64,000 nucleotides of DNA from NCBI RefSeq assembly GCF_031348265.1, contig NZ_CP133771.1:6882001-6946000 (forward strand), written 5' to 3'. Numbering within the stretch: position 1 is the stretch's first letter; each line of letters begins with the position of its first letter. The notes below the pieces were generated by a model that searched no databases, had not been told where the DNA came from, and saw nothing but the letters and a program-made list of their open reading frames with translations. The DNA comes from Streptomyces collinus. GTDB taxonomy: Bacteria; Actinomycetota; Actinomycetes; Streptomycetales; Streptomycetaceae. This document shows, in pieces, positions 7,758 through 16,313 of this stretch. Position numbers and translations under genes: made by a program.

Positions 7758-9923
7758 ATGACGCAGCCGTTCGAACTCCCGGACTTCTACCTGCCGCATC
7801 CCGCGCGGCTGAACCCGCACGTCGACGAGGCCAGGGCGCATTCGACGGAGTGGGCGCGCGAGATGGGCATGCTGGAGGGGTCCGGCGTCTGGGAGCAGGC
7901 CGACCTCGACGCGCACGACTACGGCCTGCTCTGCTCCTACACCCACCCCGACTGCGACGGCCCCGCCCTCTCCCTCATCACCGACTGGTACGTGTGGGTC
8001 TTCTTCTTCGACGACCACTTCCTGGAGATGTACAAACGCAGCCAGGACCGCACCGCCGGCAAGGCCCACCTGGACCGGCTGCCGCTGTTCATGCCGCTGG
8101 ACCTGTTCGCTCCCGTGCCGGAACCGCAGAACCCGGTCGAGGCGGGCCTGGCCGACCTGTGGGCCCGCACGGTGCCGAAGATGTCCGAGGACTGGCGCCG
8201 CCGCTTCGCCGTGGCCACCGAGCACCTCCTCAACGAGTCGATGTGGGAGCTGTCCAACATCAACGAGGGGCGGATCGCCAACCCCGTCGAGTACATCGAG
8301 ATGCGCCGCAAGGTCGGCGGCGCCCCCTGGTCGGCGGGGCTCGTCGAGTACGCGACCGCCGAAGTACCCGCCGCCGTAGCCGGGTCCAGGCCGCTGAGGG
8401 TGCTGATGGAGACGTTCTCCGACGCCGTGCACCTGCGCAACGACCTGTTCTCCTACCAGCGAGAGGTCGAGGACGAGGGTGAGAACAGCAACGGCGTGCT
8501 CGTCCTGGAGACCTTCTTCGGCTGCACCACCCAGGAGGCCGCCGACACCGTCAACGACGTCCTCACCTCCCGCCTCCACCAGTTCGAGCACACGGCGTTC
8601 ACCGAAGTGCCCGCCGTGGCCCTGGAGAAGGGCCTCCGGCCGGACGAACTCGCGGCGGTGGCGGCGTACACGAAGGGGCTGCAGGACTGGCAGTCCGGTG
8701 GCCACGAGTGGCATCTGCGCTCCAGCCGCTACATGAACGAGAACGCGGTGCGCGGCGACGGCCCGTGGCCGGGCTGCTCCGGCATCGGCACCTCCGCCGC
8801 CGACGTCCGCGCCCTGCTCGCGACCGCCGGTGCCGAGCGTCTGCGCTCGTACACGCACGTGCCGTACCAGAAGGTCGGACCGGCGCGGATCCCCGACATC
8901 CGCATGCCGTTCCCGCTGGAGCTCAGCCCGCACCTGGACCACGCCCGCCAGAGCCTGCGCCGGTGGGTGGAGCGCATGGGCATCCTCGCCGAGGGCGTGT
9001 GGGACGAGGACAAGCTCCGCGCCTACGACCTCGCGCTCTGCTCGGCCGGCCTCGACCCGGACGCCACACGCGAGGCCCTCGATCTCAGCGCGCAATGGCT
9101 CGCCTGGGGCACCTACGGCGACGACTACTACCCGCTGGTCCACGGCCACCGCCACGACCTCGCCGCCGCCCGGCTGACCACGGCCCGCCTGTCCGACTGC
9201 ATGCCGCTCGACGGCGCACAGCCCCCGCCCCCCGCCAACGCCATGGAGCGCGGCCTGTCCGACCTGTGGGCGCGCACCACCGCGGACATGACGCCCGGCG
9301 CGCGGCGCACCTTCAAGGCAGCGGTCGACGCCATGACCGAGAGCTGGGTGTGGGAGCTGTCCAACCATCTCCAGAACCGTGTGCCCGACCCGGTCGACTA
9401 CCTGGAGATGCGCCGGGCGACCTTCGGCTCCGAGCTGACCCTGAGCCTGTGCCGGATGGGACACGGCCCGGCCGTCCCGCCCGAGGTCTACCGCAGCGGC
9501 CCGGTCCGCTCTCTGGAGAACGCCGCGATGGACTTCGCGTGCCTCCTCAACGACGTCTTCTCGTACCAGAAGGAGATCGAGTACGAGGGCGAGATCCACA
9601 ACGCGATCCTCGTCGTGCAGTCCTTCTTCGGCTGCGACTACCCGACCGGGCTCGGCATCGTGCACGACCTGATGAGCCGGCGCATGCGCCAGTTCGAGCA
9701 CGTCGTCGAGCACGAACTGCCCGTCCTGTACGACGACTTCCGGCTCTCGGACGAGGCGCGCGCGGCGATGGGGACGTACGTGGCCGACCTGCGGAACTGG
9801 CTGTCCGGCATCCTCCACTGGCACCGCGAGGTGGACCGCTACAAGGACGCGTGGCTGTCCCGCCGCGCCCACCGCTTCCTCCCGGACCGGCCCCCGGCCG
9901 TGCCCGTCCCCGCTCTGCGCTGA
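7758..9923 (+). CDS. geoA: Bifunctional geosmin synthase (germacradienol/geosmin synthase)
   Basis: Geosmin synthase converts farnesyl diphosphate to germacradienol (N-terminal domain) and then to geosmin (C-terminal domain), both Mg2+-dependent. The 721-residue protein has two terpene-synthase domains. The N-terminal one carries the acidic motif DDHFLE (85-90) and the NSE triad in 'NDLFSYQREVEDEGE' (Asn228, Ser232, Glu236). The C-terminal one carries DDYYP (455-459) and 'NDVFSYQKEIEYEGE' starting at Asn598. All catalytic motifs are intact and the length matches S. coelicolor SCO6073. The ATG lacks a clear Shine-Dalgarno sequence; 'tagggc' at 7746-7751 could be a weak leaderless -10. A strong hairpin follows the gene. 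Confidence 0.98.
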   Translation: MTQPFELPDFYLPHPARLNPHVDEARAHSTEWAREMGMLEGSGVWEQADLDAHDYGLLCSYTHPDCDGPALSLITDWYVWVFFFDDHFLEMYKRSQDRTAGKAHLDRLPLFMPLDLFAPVPEPQNPVEAGLADLWARTVPKMSEDWRRRFAVATEHLLNESMWELSNINEGRIANPVEYIEMRRKVGGAPWSAGLVEYATAEVPAAVAGSRPLRVLMETFSDAVHLRNDLFSYQREVEDEGENSNGVLVLETFFGCTTQEAADTVNDVLTSRLHQFEHTAFTEVPAVALEKGLRPDELAAVAAYTKGLQDWQSGGHEWHLRSSRYMNENAVRGDGPWPGCSGIGTSAADVRALLATAGAERLRSYTHVPYQKVGPARIPDIRMPFPLELSPHLDHARQSLRRWVERMGILAEGVWDEDKLRAYDLALCSAGLDPDATREALDLSAQWLAWGTYGDDYYPLVHGHRHDLAAARLTTARLSDCMPLDGAQPPPPANAMERGLSDLWARTTADMTPGARRTFKAAVDAMTESWVWELSNHLQNRVPDPVDYLEMRRATFGSELTLSLCRMGHGPAVPPEVYRSGPVRSLENAAMDFACLLNDVFSYQKEIEYEGEIHNAILVVQSFFGCDYPTGLGIVHDLMSRRMRQFEHVVEHELPVLYDDFRLSDEARAAMGTYVADLRNWLSGILHWHREVDRYKDAWLSRRAHRFLPDRPPAVPVPALR

Positions 9924-9938
9924 GCGGCCCGCCTGCTC

Positions 9939-9982
9939 CACGGCTCGCACCGCACCCGACGACCGGTGCGGTACGAGCCGTG
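9939..9982 (+). terminator. Terminator-like hairpin after geosmin synthase
   Basis: Arms 9939-9956 and 9965-9982 pair over 18 bp with a single mismatch and an 8-base loop, starting 16 bases after the stop codon. No long T-run follows, as is common in high-G+C Streptomyces terminators. Confidence 0.8.
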
Positions 9983-9987
9983 CCTGC

Positions 9988-10144
9988 GTCCGGGTCGCGT
10001 CTGGGCCGCACCGGTCCCGGTCAGTCGTCCGGGTCGCGTCTGGATTGCCCCGGGTCCCGGTCCAGCCGTCCCGGCCGCCTCCGGACAGCCCCGGCCCCGG
10101 TCAGCCGTCCGGGTCGCCTTCGCACGCCCTTGCCCCGGTCAGTC
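9988..10144. repeat. Four degenerate ~39-bp tandem repeats
   Basis: Units begin at 9988, 10027, 10068 and 10107, each opening with 'gtccgggtcgc' or a close variant and ending 'cccggtcagtc' or a variant. They fill most of the 324-base gap between geosmin synthase and the PDZ-protein gene. Copies 1 and 2 are closest; copies 3 and 4 have diverged. No coding function is apparent. Confidence 0.75.
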
Positions 10145-10247
10145 TCACTCGTTCGTGGCTCGTCGGCCGCCGATGTGCCGGGTAGAGCACCTGCCGTGAT
10201 CGTTCCGGGATCCGCCGGATGCGATCGGCACCATCCGGAGGCGAGCC

Positions 10248-10808
10248 ATGGAACAGACCGCGCTGCGACCCAAGCCGATGCCGGGGCAGGAGCCCGCAGG
10301 GGCCGCGCCGGCGACGGGACCCGGCCCGTCACGGCCCCGCCCGCACGCCGCCAGACGACGGGGGAGACGGCTCCTCAACGTGCTGCTCGCCGGATGCACC
10401 GGCGCGGTCCTGGTGCTGTCCGGGATCGGCCTCGGGGCGATGGGTGCCACGGTGCTCGGCACGGGCGGGCGCTTCGACCCGCAGGGGTGGCACTCGGTCT
10501 CTCTCCCCGAGCCCTCACCCGCCGCCGTTCCCTCCGCGCCCGCCGCCGCGACCCTCGGCGTGCAGGTCATGGACGCCCGCAAGCCGGGGGCCGTGGTCGT
10601 GGGGCTGCACGTCCCCGGGCCGGCCCAGGCCGCCGGTCTGGTGCGCGGCGACGTCCTCCTCGCCTTCGGCACGACACGGATCGACACGGCCGCCGATCTG
10701 GTCCGGGCCGTCGCCCGCACCCGCCCGGGCTCCGAGGTCAGGCTGACGGTCCGCCACCGCAGCGGCGGCTACGAGCAGCTGACCCTCGTGCCGGCCGTCG
10801 CCGCCTGA
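10248..10808 (+). CDS. PDZ-domain membrane protein
   Basis: This 186-residue protein has a Pro/Arg-rich cytoplasmic N-terminus (1-40) and one transmembrane segment at about 42-70 ('LLNVLLAGCTGAVLVLSGIG'). An Ala/Pro linker leads to a C-terminal PDZ domain at about 100-180, with 'GVQVMDARKPGAVVVGL' and 'PAQAAGLVRGDVLLAFG' matching the HtrA/DegP-type PDZ fold. There is no protease domain, so it is not an HtrA protease itself; it may present or scaffold a partner at the membrane. The ATG follows 'ggaggcgagcc', a good ribosome-binding site. Its partner is not evident from the neighbours. Confidence 0.85.
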   Translation: MEQTALRPKPMPGQEPAGAAPATGPGPSRPRPHAARRRGRRLLNVLLAGCTGAVLVLSGIGLGAMGATVLGTGGRFDPQGWHSVSLPEPSPAAVPSAPAAATLGVQVMDARKPGAVVVGLHVPGPAQAAGLVRGDVLLAFGTTRIDTAADLVRAVARTRPGSEVRLTVRHRSGGYEQLTLVPAVAA

Positions 10809-11015
10809 AGAACGCCCGGACGGCACGAGCCGGGACCCCGGCGCCCCAGTACCGATCACTCATCGAAAACCGGCACCGGGCATCAGCGCGGGCGCTTGAG
10901 CAGCCCTCCGCCGTGAGACGGGTTGCCCGGGTGAATGCCGTCAGACGGCTCGCGCCGCCCCCTCCGGCCGGGCAGGATGCTGCCCGTAGCCCCTTCGTCC
11001 GTCCTGGGAGGCCCG

Positions 11016-12143
11016 ATGACCGGAAGCACGGCCGCCACCTTCACCGCCGACGACTACCGGGCCCGCATGGGGCGCGCCGCGCGGGCGGCCGCCGAGGCCG
11101 GTCTCGCCGGTCTGCTGGTGGCCCCGGGCCCGGACCTGGTGTGGCTCACCGGTTACACGCCCCCGGCGGTCACCGAGCGGCTCACCCTGCTGGTCCTCGC
11201 CGCCGGGCAGGACCCCGTCCTCGTCGTCCCCGCCCTGGAGGCCCCGGACGCGCACCGGGCGGCCGGCGCGTCCGCCCTGACCCTGCGCGACTGGACCGAC
11301 GGCAAGGACCCCTATGCCGCCACCGCCGCCCTCCTCGACGCCTCCGGCCGGTTCGGCATCAGCGACAACGCCTGGGCCCTGCACCTGCTGGCCCTCCAGC
11401 AGGCCCTGCCCGGCAGCTCCTACGCCTCGCTCACCGAGGCTCTGCCGATGCTGCGCGCCGTCAAGGACGCGGCCGAGCTGGACCTCATGGCGGCCGCGGG
11501 TGCCGCCGCCGACGCGACGTTCGAGGAGATCCGGAACGTCCCCTTCGCCGGGCGCCGGGAGTCCGAGGTGGCCGCGGACCTCGACCGGCTGCTCCGCGGC
11601 CACGGGCACGAGCACGTCGACTTCACCATCGTCGCCTCCGGCCCGAACGGCGCCGACCCGCACCACGAGGCGGGCGAGCGCGTGATCGCCCGCGGCGACA
11701 TGATCGTCCTCGACTTCGGCGGCCTGCGGGACGGCTACGGATCCGACACCTCCCGCACGGTCCACGTCGGGGAGCCCACCGACGAGGAACGCCGCGTCCA
11801 CGACGTCGTGCGCGAAGCCCAGGAGGCCGGCTTCCGCGCGGTGCGCCCCGGGGCCCCCTGCCAGGACGTGGACCGGGCCGCCCGCCGGGTCATCGCCGAC
11901 GCCGGCTACGGCGAGTACTTCATCCACCGCACCGGCCACGGCATCGGCGTCACCACTCACGAGCCGCCCTACATGATCGAGGGCGAGGAACGACCCCTCG
12001 TGCCCGGCATGTGCTTCTCCGTGGAACCCGGCATCTACCTGCCCGGCCGGTTCGGAGTCCGCATCGAGGACATCGTGACCGTCACCGAGGACGGCGGGCG
12101 GCGCCTGAACACCACCACGCGTGAGCTGGTCATAGTGGAGTGA
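11016..12143 (+). CDS. M24B family Xaa-Pro aminopeptidase/dipeptidase
   Basis: This cytoplasmic 375-residue enzyme has a creatinase-like N-terminal domain and a C-terminal pita-bread fold. It carries all five dimetal ligands: Asp in 'VLDFGG', Asp in 'SDTSRTV', His in 'RTGHGIG', Glu in 'SVEPGIY' and Glu in 'RIEDIV'. Such enzymes remove residues preceding proline from peptides. I chose the ATG at 11016 because 'gggaggcccg' precedes it; an in-frame ATG further upstream has no ribosome-binding site. The phosphotransferase-like gene follows after only seven bases, so the two form an operon. Confidence 0.93.
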   Translation: MTGSTAATFTADDYRARMGRAARAAAEAGLAGLLVAPGPDLVWLTGYTPPAVTERLTLLVLAAGQDPVLVVPALEAPDAHRAAGASALTLRDWTDGKDPYAATAALLDASGRFGISDNAWALHLLALQQALPGSSYASLTEALPMLRAVKDAAELDLMAAAGAAADATFEEIRNVPFAGRRESEVAADLDRLLRGHGHEHVDFTIVASGPNGADPHHEAGERVIARGDMIVLDFGGLRDGYGSDTSRTVHVGEPTDEERRVHDVVREAQEAGFRAVRPGAPCQDVDRAARRVIADAGYGEYFIHRTGHGIGVTTHEPPYMIEGEERPLVPGMCFSVEPGIYLPGRFGVRIEDIVTVTEDGGRRLNTTTRELVIVE

Positions 12144-12150
12144 GGCCCCG

Positions 12151-13191
12151 ATGTCCCCAGCACGCCTCCCGAACGGCAACGGCGCGACCATGACCCAGGC
12201 ACCCACACCCACCGCGGACACGGTCCGCCGGCTGGTCCTGTCCCTCCTCAAGGACGCCAAGGAGGGCAAGGACGCCAAGGACACCAAGGGCACCGAAGCC
12301 GGCCGGGGCGGCCAGGATGCCCGGCAGGGCGGGAGCGGCGGCCCCGGCCCCGACGTCCGGCCCGCCACCGAGGGAGCCGACCCCGTCACCTGGTGGGTCG
12401 GCTCCCGCCACGTACTGCGCCTCGCCCCCGACCGTGAGGCCACCCTGCGCCAGCGGCGCGAACTGCGGCTGCGCGACCTCGTCCGTCCGCACCTCCCCAC
12501 GGCGGTGCCCGTGAGCGTCGCACAGGGCGAGTGGGCCCCCGGCCTGGGCTACACGCTGGACACCAAGGTGCCCGGCGGCTCGGGGGAGGAGCACGACGTG
12601 TCCGCCGTCGGCGAGGCCGACCTCGCCGGTCTCCTGACGGGCCTGCGCGAGGTGCCGGTCCGGCAGGCCGAGACGCTCGGTCTGCCGCGCGCCGCGCCCC
12701 GCTCCCTGGAGGCGCTGCGACGCTCCGCCGTGCGCGCCGCCGAACGCCTCGCCGCGGCCGACGAGTTCGACGCCGCACGCCTGAACCAGCTCACCCCGCC
12801 CGCCGCGTCCCAGCTCGCCGCCCAGCCCGGCTCGGCCGTCCTCACCCACCACGCCCTCACGGGCAGCCATCTCGTGGTCAGCGCCGACGGCCGGGTGCGC
12901 GGCGTCCTCGGCTGGGCCGGCGCGGTCGTCGGTGACCCGGCCGAGGACATCGCGGGCCTCGCGCTCTCCGTCGGATCGCCCGCCGCCGTACGCGCCGCCA
13001 CCCTCGCCGGCTACGGCGCCCGCCCCTGCCTGCGCGGCCTGTGGCTCGCCCGCTGCGACACCGTCGTCCGCCTCGCCGAGGACCTCACCGGCAAGAACGC
13101 CACCCTCCTGCGGACCCGGCTGCGCCGCGCCTGGGAGCCGATCCTGCTGGAACGGGTGACGGACCTCGGAGACACCGACGACGCCCTGTAG
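12151..13191 (+). CDS. Degenerate aminoglycoside-phosphotransferase-fold protein (probable pseudoenzyme)
   Basis: This 346-residue protein shows the APH/choline-kinase fold. The N-lobe region follows a Lys/Asp-rich insert ('KDAKEGKDAKDTKGTE'), and the C-lobe carries a recognisable but altered catalytic loop. Where active kinases have HGDLHPGN, this protein reads 'HHALTGSH', losing the catalytic Asp and the metal-binding Asn. Where the second metal motif is IDWGDA, it reads 'LGWAGA', losing the Asp. The rest ('VVGDPAEDIAGLALS') is conserved. Phosphotransfer is therefore unlikely; it may bind a ligand or regulate the co-transcribed peptidase. The start ATG at 12151 follows 'gagtgagg'. A second ATG at 12190 lacks a ribosome-binding site. 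Confidence 0.85.
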   Translation: MSPARLPNGNGATMTQAPTPTADTVRRLVLSLLKDAKEGKDAKDTKGTEAGRGGQDARQGGSGGPGPDVRPATEGADPVTWWVGSRHVLRLAPDREATLRQRRELRLRDLVRPHLPTAVPVSVAQGEWAPGLGYTLDTKVPGGSGEEHDVSAVGEADLAGLLTGLREVPVRQAETLGLPRAAPRSLEALRRSAVRAAERLAAADEFDAARLNQLTPPAASQLAAQPGSAVLTHHALTGSHLVVSADGRVRGVLGWAGAVVGDPAEDIAGLALSVGSPAAVRAATLAGYGARPCLRGLWLARCDTVVRLAEDLTGKNATLLRTRLRRAWEPILLERVTDLGDTDDAL

Positions 13192-13269
13192 CGGGCTGCA
13201 CCTGGGCGGTCACGCCGCGGCTGCGGGCGTCGGGGCGGCGCCGTGCCGTACGGCTGTCCTCCGCCGCCC

Positions 13270-13500
13270 ATGCAGCGCACCGTCGCGGCCGTGTCCCTGC
13301 TGACCGCCGCCGCCCTCACGTGCCTGACCGGCCGCTCCGCGACGCTCAGGGACAGCTGGTGCGTCATGGCGGCCGACGGCGTGCGGACGCTGCCGGTAGG
13401 GCGGCACACCCCGGCCGGTCCGCACCACCGTCGTAACCACCGTCGTACGCCACGGGGACGTCATCGCCGTCTGCTACCGCGATGGGCGGCGCCCGCATCG
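13270..13500 (+). pseudogene. Possible frameshifted small secreted protein gene
   Basis: In the 377-base gap before treZ, an ATG at 13270 opens a signal-peptide-like stretch (MQRTVAAVSLLTAAALTCL). This frame then degenerates into Arg/His-rich sequence near 13420. A protein-like continuation, 'VRTTVVTTVVRHGDVIAVC', is visible in the next frame from about 13418, including a 12-bp tandem repeat at 13424-13447. A single indel would join the two. I read this as a decayed or mis-sequenced small exported protein, not an active gene, with low confidence. Confidence 0.3.
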
Positions 13501-13568
13501 CGCGTCCGGTGCTCCTCACGCCCGTCCTCCGGGCGCAGGACGCGAAAGCGGGCTGCCCTCCCCGGCTC

Positions 13569-15314
13569 TCAGTCCTGGGCCAGTACCACGGCCGACTCCC
13601 CGGGCAGCCGCACCGCACCGTCCGCCCCGGGCGTCTCCACCGGCTCCCACGCCGCCAGCACGCGTGCGTGGGGCACGCCGAGCGGCAGGACGGCCGGCTC
13701 GGAGGCGAGGTTCACCGCGACGAGGACGTCCCCGCGCCGGAAGGCGATCCAGCGGAGTTCCTCGTCGTAGGCCACCCTGGTGTCGGCCAGGTCGGGATCG
13801 GTCAGGTCCGGCTGCCCGTGACGCAGGGCGAGGAGCTGCCGGTACCAGGCCAGCACGCGCGCGTGGGGCTCGCGCTCCGGCTCGGACCAGTCGAGGCAGG
13901 AACGGTCCCGGGTCGCCGGATCCTGCGGGTCGGGCACGTCCTCCTCCTTCCAGCCGTGCGCGGCGAACTCCCGCCGCCTGCCCCGCCGTACGGCGTCGGC
14001 CAGTTCCGGGTCGGTGTGGTCGGTGAAGAACTGCCAGGGCGTGCCCGCCGCCCACTCCTCGCCCATGAACAGCATCGGCGTGAAGGGCGCCGTCAGGATC
14101 AGCGTGGCCGCGCAGGCCGCCAGCCCCGGGGAGACGAGGGCCGAAAGCCGGTCCCCCTGGGCCCGGTTGCCGACCTGGTCGTGGGTCTGGCCGTAGCCGA
14201 GCAGCCGGTGCCCGGCCACCCGGGTCCGGTCCAGCGGACGCCCGTGGTGCCGCTCACGGAAGCTGGAGTACGACCCGTCGTGGAACCAGCCGCCGGTCAA
14301 AGTCTTGGCGAGCCCGCCGAGCGAAGCACGCGCGAAGTCGGCGTAGTAGCCCTGCGACTCGCCGGTCAGCGTGGTGTGCAGGGCGTGGTGGAAGTCGTCG
14401 TTCCACTGCGCGTGCAGTCCGAGGCCGCCCTCGGTGCGGGAGGTGATGAGGCGCGGGTCGTTCAGGTCCGACTCGGCGACCAGGAACAGCGGCCGGCCCG
14501 TCTCCGCGGCCAGGGCGTCCACGGCCGTCGACAGTTCCTCCAGGAAGTGCAGCGCGCGGGTGTCCACCAGTGCGTGCACCGCGTCCAGGCGCAGCCCGTC
14601 GATCCGGTAGTCGCGCAGCCACGCCAGCGCGCTGCCGATCAGGTACGCGCGCACCTCGTCCGAGCCGGGCGCGTCCAGATTGACCGCGGCGCCCCAGGGA
14701 GTGTGGTGGGTGTCCGTGAGGTACGGGCCGAAGACGGGCAGGTAGTTGCCGGACGGGCCGAAGTGGTTGTGCACCACGTCGAGCACCACGCCCAGGCCGA
14801 GTTCATGAGCCCGGTCGACGAAGCGTTTCAGCGCCTCGGGCCCGCCGTACGGCTCGTGCACCGCCCACAGCGAGACCCCCTCGTAACCCCAGCCGTGCGT
14901 GCCGGGGAAGGGGCACAGCGGCATCAGCTGCACGTGCGTGACGCCCAGTTCGGCGAGGTGGCCGAGCCGCCCGGCGGCCGCGTCCAGGGTGCCCTCGGGC
15001 GTGTAGGTGCCCACATGCAGCTCATACAGCACCGCGCCGGGCAGCGGCCGTCCCCGCCAGGCCGCGCGCCACGCGTAGCGCTCGTGGTCGACGACCGCGC
15101 TCAGCCCGTCCGGGCCGTCCGGTTGCCGCCGCGAGCGCGGATCGGGCAGCACGGGCCCGTCGTCCAGCGCGAAGCCGTACCGGGACCCCTCGCGCGCCTC
15201 GGCCTCGCCCCGCCACCATCCCGCCCGTTCCGGATCGCGCTCCAACGCGTGCGTGACGTCGTCGCACCGGAGCGTCACTCGGCCGGCCTGTGGTGCCCAC
15301 ACCTCGAACTGCAC
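13569..15314 (-). CDS. treZ: Malto-oligosyltrehalose trehalohydrolase TreZ
   Basis: TreZ releases trehalose from the maltooligosyl-trehalose made by TreY. The 581-residue GH13 protein has an N-terminal CBM48-like domain (1-90). The catalytic barrel has 'VLDVVHNHFG', the nucleophile Asp244 in 'DGLRLDAVHAL', the acid/base Glu281 in 'LVAESDLNDP', and 'YGQTHDQVGNR'. A C-terminal beta domain ends 'SAVVLAQD'. The start is GTG at 15314, with 'gaagggg' about nine bases upstream; no ATG lies nearby. treY and glgX lie further right on the same strand but are separated from treZ by about 4 kb of unrelated genes. Confidence 0.95.
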   Translation of the reverse strand: MQFEVWAPQAGRVTLRCDDVTHALERDPERAGWWRGEAEAREGSRYGFALDDGPVLPDPRSRRQPDGPDGLSAVVDHERYAWRAAWRGRPLPGAVLYELHVGTYTPEGTLDAAAGRLGHLAELGVTHVQLMPLCPFPGTHGWGYEGVSLWAVHEPYGGPEALKRFVDRAHELGLGVVLDVVHNHFGPSGNYLPVFGPYLTDTHHTPWGAAVNLDAPGSDEVRAYLIGSALAWLRDYRIDGLRLDAVHALVDTRALHFLEELSTAVDALAAETGRPLFLVAESDLNDPRLITSRTEGGLGLHAQWNDDFHHALHTTLTGESQGYYADFARASLGGLAKTLTGGWFHDGSYSSFRERHHGRPLDRTRVAGHRLLGYGQTHDQVGNRAQGDRLSALVSPGLAACAATLILTAPFTPMLFMGEEWAAGTPWQFFTDHTDPELADAVRRGRRREFAAHGWKEEDVPDPQDPATRDRSCLDWSEPEREPHARVLAWYRQLLALRHGQPDLTDPDLADTRVAYDEELRWIAFRRGDVLVAVNLASEPAVLPLGVPHARVLAAWEPVETPGADGAVRLPGESAVVLAQD

Positions 15315-15487
15315 GGACGGTTCCCCTTCGTCTGCTCACCGTGATGTAGCCCGTCCATGGTGCGTCAAAAGAGATCAATCCGCTGGTGCATCCACCCATT
15401 TGCGGCGGGTCTACCCGGGTACGCGCGCGGGGCGGCCGATTTCCCGTTTTCTGGACAGCCCGGCCGCACTGCCCGACAATCACCAGC

Positions 15488-16039
15488 GTGACGTCGTCCT
15501 TCGAGTTCAACACGTTCCCCGCGCGGCTCTCCGACGCGGAGCGGGACCGGGTGCTGAAGGTGCTGCGGGACGGCGTCGCCGTGGGCCGCCTCTCTCATGA
15601 CACGTTCGTCCGCCGCATGGAGCTGGCGCTCGCCGCCCGCCGACCGGACGAACTCGCCGCGCTCACCGCCGACCTGCGCACGGAGAGCCGCTTCTCGCGC
15701 CTGGTGTTCGGCACCGTCGAGGCCGTCTCCGGATTCTCCGTACGGCTGCGCCGGGCCTGGCAGGCCGAGCGGCTGCCCAAGCTGCAACTGCCCCACCCGT
15801 CGCACGGCCATCCGCTGCGCATAGGCCGCGATCCCGCCAGCGGACTGCGCCTCAACCACGAGACCGTCTCCCGCGTGCACGCCGAACTCCGTCACCAGGG
15901 CGGCATGTGGGTCCTGCGCGACCTCGGCTCCACCAACGGCACGACGGTGAACGGACGGCGCGTCGTCGGCGCGGCCGTCGTCCGCGAGGGCGACCAGGTG
16001 GGCTTCGGCCGGATGACGTTCCGGCTGTCGGCCGGCTGA
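15488..16039 (+). CDS. DUF1707-FHA domain protein
   Basis: This 183-residue protein has an N-terminal DUF1707 SHOCT-like helical region ('ARLSDAERDRVLKVLRDG', about 10-60) and a C-terminal FHA domain (about 95-180). The FHA core phosphothreonine-binding residues are visible: Gly-Arg in 'RIGRDP', Ser in 'ETVSRVHAEL' and Asn in 'LGSTNGTTVNG'. FHA proteins bind phosphothreonine on Ser/Thr-kinase targets, so this is probably a signalling adaptor. The start is GTG at 15488. No Shine-Dalgarno sequence is present, but 'gacaat' at 15475-15480 ends seven bases before it, consistent with a leaderless mRNA. It lies divergent from treZ. Confidence 0.9.
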   Translation: MTSSFEFNTFPARLSDAERDRVLKVLRDGVAVGRLSHDTFVRRMELALAARRPDELAALTADLRTESRFSRLVFGTVEAVSGFSVRLRRAWQAERLPKLQLPHPSHGHPLRIGRDPASGLRLNHETVSRVHAELRHQGGMWVLRDLGSTNGTTVNGRRVVGAAVVREGDQVGFGRMTFRLSAG

Positions 16040-16140
16040 AGGCGCGGCTGTCGGCCGACCGAAGGTGCGGCTGCTGTCCCGCTGAAGGTGCGGCTGCTGT
16101 CAGGCTGATGGGCGGCTGCCGGCTGATGGTCCGGCTGACC
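16038..16140. repeat. Degenerate 23-bp tandem repeats beginning in the FHA gene stop codon
   Basis: Three 23-bp units at 16038-16060, 16061-16083 and 16084-16106 follow the pattern 'gaaggtgcggctgctgtc'. They are followed by two shorter units (16107-16124 and 16125-16140). Units 2 and 3 differ at only a few bases. The array starts at the TGA of the FHA gene, so it probably arose by slippage from its 3' end. Confidence 0.8.
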
Positions 16141-16313
16141 GGAAACGGCGCCACGCCTCAGCTCTGGCCTGGGCCTTACCGAAAGTCCGTCCCGCCGCGG
16201 TGGCTGAAATCCCTGTGCCGTTCACGGTGTTGACGTACCCCCGAAGTCGTGACTCACTGTGCGTACGCCATCTACATCTGGTGAACCGACGGCACCCATA
16301 GGGGAGGTGTGCC

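Noticed and set aside
7707..9950. A 747-codon minus-strand frame opposite geosmin synthase
   Set aside because: It mirrors the codon bias of the geosmin gene, is Val/Gly/Arg-rich and matches no domain.
9988..10144. CRISPR-like array
   Set aside because: Units are degenerate along their whole length and contiguous, with no conserved repeat and unique spacer pattern, and no cas genes.
8708..12124. A plus-strand open frame of more than 1,100 codons running through geosmin synthase and the Xaa-Pro peptidase
   Set aside because: It is Arg/Pro/Gly-rich, has no recognisable motifs and crosses two well-supported genes in another frame. This is typical of high-G+C shadow frames.
12151..13191. Active aminoglycoside resistance kinase
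   Set aside because: Catalytic Asp, metal-binding Asn and second-site Asp are all replaced.
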